Shown piece by piece: positions 1 through 7,096 of a stretch of 40,135 nt of DNA (the first letter of the stretch is position 1; the number at the start of each line of letters is the position of its first letter). The notes below the pieces were generated by a model, which was not told the origin of the DNA, made no database searches, and saw only the letters and a list, made by a program, of their open reading frames with translations. A program made the position numbers and the translations under genes. Source of the stretch: Deltaproteobacteria bacterium (GTDB taxonomy: Bacteria; Desulfobacterota; Syntrophia; Syntrophales; JAFGHS01); contig JAFGHS010000084.1 in the NCBI GenBank assembly GCA_016930075.1, positions 1 through 40,135 on the forward strand, given 5' to 3'.

Positions 1-14
1 ATCCTGAAATCATT

Positions 15-60
15 AAAGATTTCTCGTCGTCCCGCTTCAGCGGGACTCCTCGAAATGACA
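15..60 (-). repeat. REP-like palindromic element (partial)
   Basis: Read on the minus strand it starts TGTCATTTCGAGG and contains a perfect 7-bp stem (GTCCCGC/GCGGGAC) with a 4-base loop, flanked by imperfectly complementary CGA-rich arms. The same terminal motif opens the larger palindrome at 3327, so the two look like members of one dispersed intergenic family. The outer part may continue left of the window. Confidence 0.55.
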
Positions 61-173
61 GAATTCGACTTTTTACGAGACCAACAAAATTAGTACGTTA
101 AATCATTTTTCATGCCTCGTGGCGTCCCGCGGGCTCATGGCAACGACTAAACATTCAGGTAAAGGGGTTAATA

Positions 174-1370
174 ATGGCAACAATCAACAAAGCGGGGAAC
201 CGCATGATTCAGATTCAAGGTGGGGTAATCGGACCAGCAGAACCCCGAAAAAAAACATTGAAAGTCAGGACCGTCGACGATTATCCGTCCGTGGCCAAGG
301 CGCATCTTGAGGTGGCGGAAATTTATGCCGACCGGAAAATGGCGGGGGGCATTCCCATCTGCGACGAATCCATCGCTTTGATGCAGCATATGTTTACGGA
401 GGAAGAAGCCTCTGTCATGAGGTATTTAAAAGGCGGAAAAAGAGAAACGGCGGCATCCATCGCCGCCGCCGAGCACCGGCCCGTCGAGGAAGTCCGTCCG
501 CTTCTCGACAAACTGGCCGACGATAAACGCATCATTATCAGTTTCGGGAAGGGGGATGAAAAAATGTATATGTCCATCCCCCTTCTGCCGGGCGCTTTTG
601 AATTCATTTTATCCCGCACGTCCATGGACAGTCTGACGGACTGGCATCGCCGCTTCTGCGAATTGTTCGAAACCCTCTATGAAACGGGCTATGTTGTCGA
701 ACAGCCCCTGAGCACCGCGCCTCCATTCATCAAGTATCTGCCCATTGGCCAGATCATCGAGGCCCATCCCATGGCCTATCCGTCCGATAAAGTGGCGGAG
801 ATCCTTTCCCGATACTCGACCATAGGCGTCACGCTCTGCCAGTGCCGCATGACGGAAGAAATCGTCGGAAGGGGCTGTGACCGCCCTAAAGAGGTCTGCA
901 TGGCCATGGGGCCTTTCGCCGAGGCGTCTATCAGGTCCGGAAGACTCCGCCGCATCGAACTGAAGGAAGCCCTCGAGATCAAAGCCGAGGCGGAGGCAAG
1001 CGGTCTCGTATCCTGGATGGATTGCCAGGATCCGAAAATCGGCGGCACATCCTGTTCATGCTGCGGATGCTGCTGCCACCTGATGCGCCGGGTCAGCGAA
1101 TTCAACATGCCCGCCCGGCTCGCACCGCCCCACTTTGTACCGAAAGTGGATCATGCAAAATGCAATTATTGCGGCAAGTGCGCCCTCGCCTGTCCCATGG
1201 GCGCCATCACCGTCGATGTCGTGAACAACACCTATGCCTGGGACGACAAGCGATGCATCGGCTGCGCCCAGTGCGCCGTGGCGTGCAGTAAGTTAAAGGC
1301 CATCGACATGATGGTCGTTCCCCATGTCGATGATTTTCTTCAGACAAACACACGGAGTTTTTTAAGCTGA
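174..1370 (+). CDS. Winged-helix/Cys-rich protein with two 4Fe-4S ferredoxin motifs
   Basis: A 398-residue soluble protein. Residues about 70-150 read like a winged-helix module (helical segments followed by a basic, strand-like stretch). A Cys-rich middle follows with C222-x-C224, C235, C242 and a CxCCxCCC cluster at 294-301. The C-terminus carries two classical 4Fe-4S motifs (C330/333/336/340 and C361/364/367/371). It should bind at least two [4Fe-4S] clusters and probably a further metal centre in the middle. An electron-transfer or redox-sensing role is inferred; no partner enzyme is encoded beside it. The ATG follows an AGGTAAAGGGG ribosome site at suitable spacing; a second in-frame ATG occurs ten codons later. 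The PPi-PFK gene begins 31 bases downstream on the same strand, so the two may be cotranscribed. The architecture occurs in anaerobes, but I know of no firm function. Confidence 0.8.
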   Translation: MATINKAGNRMIQIQGGVIGPAEPRKKTLKVRTVDDYPSVAKAHLEVAEIYADRKMAGGIPICDESIALMQHMFTEEEASVMRYLKGGKRETAASIAAAEHRPVEEVRPLLDKLADDKRIIISFGKGDEKMYMSIPLLPGAFEFILSRTSMDSLTDWHRRFCELFETLYETGYVVEQPLSTAPPFIKYLPIGQIIEAHPMAYPSDKVAEILSRYSTIGVTLCQCRMTEEIVGRGCDRPKEVCMAMGPFAEASIRSGRLRRIELKEALEIKAEAEASGLVSWMDCQDPKIGGTSCSCCGCCCHLMRRVSEFNMPARLAPPHFVPKVDHAKCNYCGKCALACPMGAITVDVVNNTYAWDDKRCIGCAQCAVACSKLKAIDMMVVPHVDDFLQTNTRSFLS

Positions 1371-1401
1371 CGTTCTTTTTGATGAAAGCGAAGGAAAGAT
1401 C

Positions 1402-2505
1402 ATGAAGATGAGGATTGCTGTCTTGACCGGCGGAGGCGACTGCCCCGGTTTGAACGGGGTGATTAAATGGGTGACCAAAAGCGCTCTCGATCAGAAAATT
1501 GTCGAGAAGCGGTCTGTCTCTTTCGACGTTGTCGGCGTTAAGGAGGGTTGGCGGGGATTGGTGGACATCGATCCTGACGACGCTAAAAGCCGTGAAACAT
1601 TCTTAAACCCTCTCAACGAAGAGATTGTCCGGACCTGGGACCGATACGGCGGCACGAATCTGGGAACATCCCGGACAAACCCCTTCAACCCGAAGAACGA
1701 TCGATCTGAAAAGCTTATCGATAATATTAAAAAACTGGGGATCGATGTCGTCGTCGCCATCGGCGGGGAAGACACCTTGGGCGTCGCTTACAAACTGCAC
1801 AAACTGGGCGTCAAGACCGTCGGCATCCCCAAAACCATCGACAACGACCTCACAGGGACGGAATATTCCCTGGGCTTCGATACGGCGGTCAATGTGATCA
1901 CGGAGGAAATCGACCGCCTGAGAACAACCGCCGGCTCCCACAGCCGGATATTCGTTGTGGAAACCATGGGGCGTCACGCCGGCTGGCTGGCGCTCCACGG
2001 CGGCGAAGCGAGCGGCGCTTATATTATTCTCATCCCGGAACATCCCTTCGATATGAATAAGGTGTGCAGCCTCCTGAGCGAAAGAAAAGGCCGTGAGATC
2101 AATTATTCCATCATCGTCGTTTCAGAGGGGGCCAAAATCGCCGGAAATCATGAAATTCTAAAGGATAACAAGATAGACGACTTCGGCCATGTGACGCTGG
2201 GCGGCGTGGCGAGTTATGTCTCCAATGAAATCGAAAAAAGGACGGGCTTCGAATCGAAATCCATCGTCCTGAGCCATCTTCAGCGGGGCGGAACGCCGTC
2301 GGCCCACGACCGCCTCATGGCCCGGTGGTTCGGCATCTCCGCCGTCGATATGATCACCAACGACGACTTCGGACGTATGGTGAGTCTTTCAAGGGGCGAG
2401 ATCACCAGCGTACCCATGAAAGAGATCATCAATAAATTAAAACTGGTCGATGTGGAAAAATACTACGACACGGATCGCTACAACGGCCGCAGATCAATCC
2501 TGTAG
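1402..2505 (+). CDS. pfp: Pyrophosphate-type 6-phosphofructokinase
   Basis: A 367-residue cytoplasmic enzyme of the PfkA superfamily, interconverting fructose 6-phosphate and fructose 1,6-bisphosphate. Visible motifs are the phosphate loop GGGDCPGLN (residues 10-18), GGED at 121-124, PKTIDND with Lys144, MGRHAGWLA, and SHLQRGG near residue 290. ATP-dependent enzymes such as E. coli PfkA have Gly at the GGDG position and Gly in PGTIDND. Here they are Asp124 and Lys144, the known determinants of PPi-linked (or mixed-substrate group III) enzymes. A PPi enzyme is reversible, which suits an anaerobe that saves ATP and also runs gluconeogenesis. The ribosome site is AAGGAAAG; Met3 is an alternative start. 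The gene may follow the Fe-S protein gene in one transcript. Confidence 0.9.
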   Translation: MKMRIAVLTGGGDCPGLNGVIKWVTKSALDQKIVEKRSVSFDVVGVKEGWRGLVDIDPDDAKSRETFLNPLNEEIVRTWDRYGGTNLGTSRTNPFNPKNDRSEKLIDNIKKLGIDVVVAIGGEDTLGVAYKLHKLGVKTVGIPKTIDNDLTGTEYSLGFDTAVNVITEEIDRLRTTAGSHSRIFVVETMGRHAGWLALHGGEASGAYIILIPEHPFDMNKVCSLLSERKGREINYSIIVVSEGAKIAGNHEILKDNKIDDFGHVTLGGVASYVSNEIEKRTGFESKSIVLSHLQRGGTPSAHDRLMARWFGISAVDMITNDDFGRMVSLSRGEITSVPMKEIINKLKLVDVEKYYDTDRYNGRRSIL

Positions 2506-2608
2506 AGCATTTCAGCCCTGAAACTCTCTGCAATCGACGAAAAGGACGTGTCCTCATCGTAATCGCCCTGCACAAAAAAGGGTTCATCAGGTTAAGCTCA
2601 AAACGCTT

Positions 2609-2640
2609 AAACCCCCGAACCCTTGAATCCCCGGACCCTT
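2609..2640. repeat. Short tandem 8-mer repeat
   Basis: Four successive degenerate octamers (AAACCCCC, GAACCCTT, GAATCCCC, GGACCCTT) fill the end of the 139-base gap between the convergent pfp and DUF2147 genes. The strand asymmetry (C-rich top, G/A-rich bottom) and strict 8-base phase are visible. No hairpin with a T-run was found here. Confidence 0.5.
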
Positions 2641-2644
2641 CCTT

Positions 2645-3088
2645 CTACTGCAATTTATGCCAGAACTGGTTTCTACCTGCAATAGAAACACCGATATAGC
2701 CCCGGACTTTCAGCTGTGCACCGCCCTCGACGACTTCTATTTTACACTTGTAGACTTTCCCGTTATCCGGATCCATAATCGTTCCGCCGCTATATTCATC
2801 GCCGTCCGCCTTGAGCCCTTTCATGATGACCATGCCGACAATCGGCTTATTTAAATCGGCGCCGGCGCATTTGTCGCATAACATGCCTTTTCCGCCGTCT
2901 TTCTCCTTGAGAAGTTCAGTAATCTTGCCAAATATCATGCCGCCTTGTTCATAGACCTCAACAATGGACGTCGCCTCTTTCGTTTTATCATCAATCGTTT
3001 TCCACTTTCCGACCGGCGAACCCGCCGCCAAAGCATTCGTTGCCGTCCAGAGAAAAATCAAAAGCATGATCCATAATGTCTTTTTCAT
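2645..3088 (-). CDS. Secreted DUF2147 family protein
   Basis: 147 residues starting MKKTLW. A signal peptide with a hydrophobic core (about residues 4-17) ends near an Ala-Leu-Ala-Ala site at about 19-22, so the mature protein should be periplasmic or exported. The mature part begins with the family-typical 'PVGKWKTIDD' segment and continues with a GKI motif and a Trp-containing end (FWHKL), as in DUF2147. A Cys pair (CDKC) sits in the middle. Function is unknown for the family. The open frame extends upstream for another 62 codons, but AAGGAGG lies just before the chosen ATG and the signal peptide starts there. A good sigma-70 promoter lies about 45 bases upstream. Confidence 0.8.
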   Translation of the reverse strand: MKKTLWIMLLIFLWTATNALAAGSPVGKWKTIDDKTKEATSIVEVYEQGGMIFGKITELLKEKDGGKGMLCDKCAGADLNKPIVGMVIMKGLKADGDEYSGGTIMDPDNGKVYKCKIEVVEGGAQLKVRGYIGVSIAGRNQFWHKLQ

Positions 3089-3134
3089 TTTGCCCCTCCT
3101 TAAGATTATGTTATGGCACAATTTAATGGACGGA

Positions 3135-3163
3135 ATTATATTGGAAAGTCCCGGCTGAGGCAA
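3135..3163 (-). promoter_or_regulatory. Sigma-70-type promoter for the DUF2147 gene
   Basis: On the minus strand TTGCCT (3163-3158) and a perfect TATAAT (3140-3135) are separated by 17 bases. The predicted transcription start would give a leader of about 40 bases containing the AAGGAGG site. Confidence 0.6.
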
Positions 3164-3326
3164 GATAAAAGCGGCTGATTGTTTTTGGGAGCAAGCACAC
3201 CTTATCATGTGCTCCTGAGTTGACGCCGAATTTCCATTTATTGTATCCGGCACCCTCCTTGTACGCAGAGGCAATATCCAGCTGATATTAATTGTCGATA
3301 AAAGAGCTTTGAATTTCTGTGTTTTG

Positions 3327-3410
3327 TGTCATTGCGAGGCCCGGAGCGCTGTGACAATCTCTTGCATTATCGTATGCTTACGAGATTGCTTCGCTACACT
3401 CTCCATGACA
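3327..3410. repeat. REP/MITE-like palindrome
   Basis: An 84-base imperfect palindrome. The ends are TGTCAT and ATGACA, and inner arms AATCTC (3356-3361) and GAGATT (3382-3387) pair. The left end TGTCATTGCGAGG matches the element at the window start. It sits in the 375-base gap between the divergent-end DUF2147 promoter and the AOR gene end; a second small inverted repeat (GGAGCA at 3188, TGCTCC at 3210) is also in that gap. A short open frame across it is spurious. Nothing else was seen between 3164 and 3463. Confidence 0.65.
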
Positions 3411-3463
3411 AAAGGGGCGTTTTTCAAAGGTCTCGATAAAATGTCGACAACAAGGCGTTGCTC

Positions 3464-5644
3464 TTACTCTGCCAACGCGGCGATAGCGGTTTTAGTTTCC
3501 TCTTTCAAGAAAGCCCAAAGACCGATTTGTTTGAGCGTCTCCAGTTTGGGTATGCCCGACTCGCTCCAGCCCCGCTCCTCGTAATAGGCCCGGATTAATT
3601 CGGTCAATTGCCGTTTCCGGCTTTCCATAAGAACATTCCTTTTATCCGCCGTTGTCGCCGTCTGAATATCCGCAAGGGATTTTTCCAGAGCCTTGGCGAC
3701 TTCCGCGTCGTTGTAATCTTTTTCTGCATCATAAAGCACATCGTCCGTAGGACCGATGGCGCGGTCGGGGATCCAGTCCCGCCTGCCTGTGTCTTTTCCA
3801 AAAACCAGGACGTTCATGACCCGCTGAAGATTGATGTCCCGGTCCGTCCGGGCGAATATGTCCTGCCAGGTCATGTCCGTCCCGATCATGCCGTTATAGA
3901 AATCGGCGTAAATCTCCTGGGAGGCGGGATTAATATAAATATCCGTATGGCTCATTTTTTCCGAATCGGGATTGAAGACATCGACCCAGGGGAGCTTGCA
4001 CAGACCGAGGTTGTCGTTCCCCAGACGGACGCGGGGGTAGGAAATCAGGGCCCTGGCCTTATCCTGAAAGGTCGGAAATGCGCCGATCAAATCCAGCTTG
4101 ATGAGCCAGGCAGCGGCGTGATGGGCGCCGATGTCGCTCGCGGCGGCGTAAGAGCCCTGCATGGACAAAGACCGGTGGGTCCGGTAAAGGGAAAAGGGCA
4201 GCCCCTTGGTCTGCATGGCGAATCGAAGGAGTTCTGCGTGGGGATTTTTTCCCGTCCGGGCGGCGTATCGCTCGGCAATCCAGTCCATGAGCGGCAACAT
4301 CCCTTTCCCCGCCACCTTAGCCAGATCCGTTTCAGGCTTTACGATCTGATGGATCAGATCGAGGGCGGCCGCTTCGTTGCCCCATTGCAGATCAAGACCG
4401 CCGCAGTCTTCTTTCGTCAGATAGCCTCTTTGCACGCACTCCGTGAGAAAGGCCATGATGACGGCGACGGTGATGGTGTCGATGCCGTAGTTGTCGCAAT
4501 GCCAGTTGGCCTCCATGATAAACTCGGCATGCCACATGCCGAGATTGGAGCCGAAACCGGCGGCGGTCTCATATTCAGGCCCGTCCACCCAGACCCGGCG
4601 GTTTTGATCCCGGCCTGTGGTCAAGACGACGCAGCCGCCCTTCGTGCACTGAAGGTTGCAGCCGGGGAAACATCCGTCCATCCCCCGGTGGTCGAATAGT
4701 TTATCGGCGTAATATTTGCCGCTGATCCGTTCGGCTCTGGGGTCGGAGCCGAGTTGATAATTGTTCACAGGCAAAGACTGGTAGTCTTCCTTGTTCATGA
4801 AATCGATGAGACCTGCGCTCCCTTTGCTGTGCATCTTAAGAGAAACGGGATCGACATCCCTGACGACTTTGCTGAGCTTCGTCCCGGCCTTTTTGACCTT
4901 ATCCCAATCGGCGGCGCCGTAAGGATTTTCACCCTTCGGGAATTCGGCAATGATGACGACGGCCCGGCAGCGCTTATCCATCATCACGGTTCCGAGACCC
5001 GTCCGGCCGGCCTGTTTGACCCGATAGAGACCCTTGGTTTCGTCCATGGACTTTGTGGGATCGTAATAATGGCTGTTGATGCAGCCGTAAACCGTATGGC
5101 CGGCGCCGACGCCCGTTGTAACAAAGACGATGTTTTTCTTTTCATAGCCTTCCTGCGTAAACCGCGCAACCAGGGCGTTCTCCAGATCAAAGACGTAATC
5201 GACGGCCGGGGTTTCTTCAATCGTGATGTCTCCCCGAAAGGCATTGATGACGATGATGCAGTCCTTTTGAGATTTTCCCGTTATTTCGAGGGCGTCAAAT
5301 CCGGCGTATTTGAGATAGGCGCCGAAATGGCCCCCGAAATTGGACAAGCCCGGAATGCCTGTAATAGGGGATAGTGCGACAGCCATGCATTTGCTCGTCC
5401 CAGGAAATTGCGGGACGCCGCCAAGGGGACCCGGCGACAAGATCAAGGCATTTTCCGGGTCCGCAGGCTTCGTCCGGGCGGTGATTCTTTGATGCAGGAG
5501 ATAAAGGCCGAGCCCCCGTCCGCCGATGAAGAAATCGCGGATTTCCGGATCGAGTTTGGGTGTGGAAATCGTTTCCGTACCCAAATCGACACAAAGGAGC
5601 CGGTTTGTATATCCGTGGGCAAGCTTAGTCATTATGTATTTCAT
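3464..5644 (-). CDS. Aldehyde:ferredoxin oxidoreductase-family tungsto/molybdoenzyme
   Basis: 726 residues, slightly longer than typical AOR (about 600-650). The N-terminal AOR domain shows the expected start (LLCVDLGTE, FFIGGRGLG) and the pterin-binding 'NFGGHFGAYLKYAGFDALEITGK' region. The Fe-S ligands are C325, C329 and C333, spaced Cx3Cx3C rather than the Cx2Cx3C of Pyrococcus AOR, and C549 in GLCKLPW. The family couples oxidation of an aldehyde (or another low-potential carbonyl) to ferredoxin reduction using W or Mo bis-pterin. The substrate cannot be named; acid/aldehyde interconversion is a guess from family. GAGGA precedes the ATG at normal spacing; Met5 is an alternative. A promoter candidate lies just upstream, directly after the terminator of the neighbouring flavoprotein gene, so it is probably monocistronic. 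Confidence 0.85.
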   Translation of the reverse strand: MKYIMTKLAHGYTNRLLCVDLGTETISTPKLDPEIRDFFIGGRGLGLYLLHQRITARTKPADPENALILSPGPLGGVPQFPGTSKCMAVALSPITGIPGLSNFGGHFGAYLKYAGFDALEITGKSQKDCIIVINAFRGDITIEETPAVDYVFDLENALVARFTQEGYEKKNIVFVTTGVGAGHTVYGCINSHYYDPTKSMDETKGLYRVKQAGRTGLGTVMMDKRCRAVVIIAEFPKGENPYGAADWDKVKKAGTKLSKVVRDVDPVSLKMHSKGSAGLIDFMNKEDYQSLPVNNYQLGSDPRAERISGKYYADKLFDHRGMDGCFPGCNLQCTKGGCVVLTTGRDQNRRVWVDGPEYETAAGFGSNLGMWHAEFIMEANWHCDNYGIDTITVAVIMAFLTECVQRGYLTKEDCGGLDLQWGNEAAALDLIHQIVKPETDLAKVAGKGMLPLMDWIAERYAARTGKNPHAELLRFAMQTKGLPFSLYRTHRSLSMQGSYAAASDIGAHHAAAWLIKLDLIGAFPTFQDKARALISYPRVRLGNDNLGLCKLPWVDVFNPDSEKMSHTDIYINPASQEIYADFYNGMIGTDMTWQDIFARTDRDINLQRVMNVLVFGKDTGRRDWIPDRAIGPTDDVLYDAEKDYNDAEVAKALEKSLADIQTATTADKRNVLMESRKRQLTELIRAYYEERGWSESGIPKLETLKQIGLWAFLKEETKTAIAALAE

Positions 5645-5686
5645 GTACTAACGTCCTCAACTGTTTATTTTTATTTTTGCTGGCGA

Positions 5687-5716
5687 AACATAGGCTAAAG
5701 TTTCTATAGTTGTCAA
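5687..5716 (-). promoter_or_regulatory. Promoter candidate for the AOR-family gene
   Basis: Minus strand TTGACA (5716-5711), 18-base spacer, TATGTT (5692-5687). The -35 is perfect, the -10 matches 4 of 6. It begins right after the T-tract of the upstream terminator. Confidence 0.5.
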
Positions 5717-5719
5717 TTA

Positions 5720-5751
5720 ATAAAAAGGGACAGGTGGTTTAACCTGTCCCT
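5720..5751 (-). terminator. Rho-independent terminator after the flavoprotein gene
   Basis: On the minus strand a perfect 10-bp stem (AGGGACAGGT/ACCTGTCCCT) with a 6-base loop is followed by a T-rich tract. It lies 37 bases past the stop codon of the nitronate monooxygenase-like gene. Confidence 0.85.
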
Positions 5752-5762
5752 CCAGATTTCTA

Positions 5763-5783
5763 CCTTGATCCTTGTACCTTGGA
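5763..5783. repeat. Short tandem 7-mer repeat
   Basis: Three copies of CCTTGNN (CCTTGAT, CCTTGTA, CCTTGGA) in tandem, with the start of a fourth, sit between the flavoprotein stop codon and its terminator, in the 3' untranslated part of that transcript. Confidence 0.45.
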
Positions 5784-5788
5784 CCTTT

Positions 5789-6907
5789 CTATTCAACAAC
5801 AAACTTCTGCACGGATTTCAAAACAGCCATGGCCTCTTTCATGATCTCATTGACTAGGTCATCGACCTTCGGCATGTTGCTGATCCGCTGTGCCACCTCG
5901 CCTGCGGCCATCATGGCCTTTTCCTTATTACCCTCATAAGCAGCCTTGATTGACTCGTTCTCGTAATCAATCAACGACATGCCACCTTCCATGGCAGTAT
6001 AGCTATCAGGCGTCCCGAGAAAAACCCCAGGTGATTTTTGGAGGGTGTTCCTCGCATGCTCCTCACTTCGAGCGTTTCTCAGCCACCGTGCCGGGCCCAC
6101 ATAACCACGGGCTACCAGCGTGCCACGGTCTGCGGCATCCAAAACAGATTGCTTCCAAAGCGGGGGAAAATCGCTCTCCTGTGTTGCGAGAAAGCGGGTC
6201 CCCATCAGCACTCCGTCGCAGCCCAAAGCCAGAGACGCTGCAAGGGTCTTGCCATCGGAGATTCCGCCTCCGCCGACGACAAGGGTATTTTCATCGGCTA
6301 CAGCCTCGGCCACAGCAGGAAAAAGCACCATAGAGTGAAGCGGCTCCCAGTGCGTATGAAAACCTCCTTCATGACCTGATGCGACAATCACGTCAACACC
6401 CGCCTTTTTGCAGCGCTGAGCGGCTCTCACCGATGGAACGATATGGATCCATGTGAAGCCTGCCTTTTTGATCTTTTCTCCCCAACCCATTGGATCACCG
6501 GCAGAAGTATACATTACCTTGAGGGTATTTTTCATCTCAGGATTTTCTTCCCGCGCCTTGATGGCCGTTTCGATCATGACATTCGCCTTGTCTTTTAGCT
6601 CCGCGGATACCATAACGTTTGGGCCAAAAACACCGCCCTTATCTTTGACCAAACGGTGGGTGCGCTTCAGGACCGTTTCCAGTACCGTAGCCATATCGTC
6701 GTCACGGTTTGCCTCGCCGGTGTCGCAAAAGGAGTTATAGACCCAGGGTTGGTCGTTTTTGTTGAAAAGACCGCTGGTGGAAAGCAGTCCGAGCACTCCC
6801 GCATTGGCTGCGGCAACGCAGAGGTTATTGTTGCTGAACGGCCCCATGCCGGCCTGAATAATGGGATGTTTAATTCCTAACATTTCGGTAAGTCTCGTTT
6901 TTAACAT
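5789..6907 (-). CDS. Nitronate monooxygenase-like FMN protein
   Basis: 372 residues of the nitronate monooxygenase/2-nitropropane dioxygenase TIM-barrel family. The start shows 'HPIIQAGMGPFS' (substrate/FMN edge). A 'VIVASGHEGGFHTHW' segment matches the family GHEGGGH motif. FMN phosphate binding is expected at 'VVGGGGISDG' and the following 'ALGCDGVLMGTRFLAT'. Related anaerobic proteins include FabK-type enoyl-ACP reductases, and the substrate here is unknown; in an anaerobe an oxygenase role is unlikely and a reductase or detoxification role is more plausible (inference). GGAGGAG precedes the ATG. It has its own strong promoter and terminator, so it is a single-gene transcript. It is divergent from the CoA-transferase gene across a 189-base region. 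Confidence 0.85.
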   Translation of the reverse strand: MLKTRLTEMLGIKHPIIQAGMGPFSNNNLCVAAANAGVLGLLSTSGLFNKNDQPWVYNSFCDTGEANRDDDMATVLETVLKRTHRLVKDKGGVFGPNVMVSAELKDKANVMIETAIKAREENPEMKNTLKVMYTSAGDPMGWGEKIKKAGFTWIHIVPSVRAAQRCKKAGVDVIVASGHEGGFHTHWEPLHSMVLFPAVAEAVADENTLVVGGGGISDGKTLAASLALGCDGVLMGTRFLATQESDFPPLWKQSVLDAADRGTLVARGYVGPARWLRNARSEEHARNTLQKSPGVFLGTPDSYTAMEGGMSLIDYENESIKAAYEGNKEKAMMAAGEVAQRISNMPKVDDLVNEIMKEAMAVLKSVQKFVVE

Positions 6908-6960
6908 TTGCTCCTCCTAATTTCGATTGGTATTTTTTGTTTACCGCATAATGATAAAAA

Positions 6961-6989
6961 TTTATAAATGATTCGTAAAGCGATGTCAA
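6961..6989 (-). promoter_or_regulatory. Strong sigma-70 promoter for the flavoprotein gene
   Basis: Minus strand TTGACA (6989-6984), 17-base spacer, TATAAA (6966-6961), giving a leader of about 48 bases before the ATG. Confidence 0.65.
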
Positions 6990-7038
6990 AGTTTTTTCCC
7001 AGATCGCCGGCCATTTATACTAATATCTTTTAAAACTA

Positions 7039-7067
7039 TTGAGTTTTGTGTCAGAGACAGCTATACG
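7039..7067 (+). promoter_or_regulatory. Promoter candidate for the CoA-transferase operon
   Basis: TTGAGT, 17-base spacer, TATACG. It faces away from the flavoprotein promoter; the two -35 boxes are about 50 bases apart, leaving room for a shared regulator site. Confidence 0.4.
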
Positions 7068-7096
7068 ATAAATGATATCAAGCCGAGGTCAAAAGC

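Noticed and set aside
2609..2640. CRISPR-like repeat
   Set aside because: Units of 8 bases in direct contact without spacers; too short and no cas genes in the window.
3309..3584. 91-codon open frame over the palindromic repeat
   Set aside because: It is formed by the REP-like element and then by the complement of the AOR gene; no start signals or family match.
3608..4699. 363-codon open frame on the plus strand
   Set aside because: It is exactly antisense to the AOR-family gene, lacks any recognisable domain or ribosome site, and its composition is that of a complement of a well-conserved gene.
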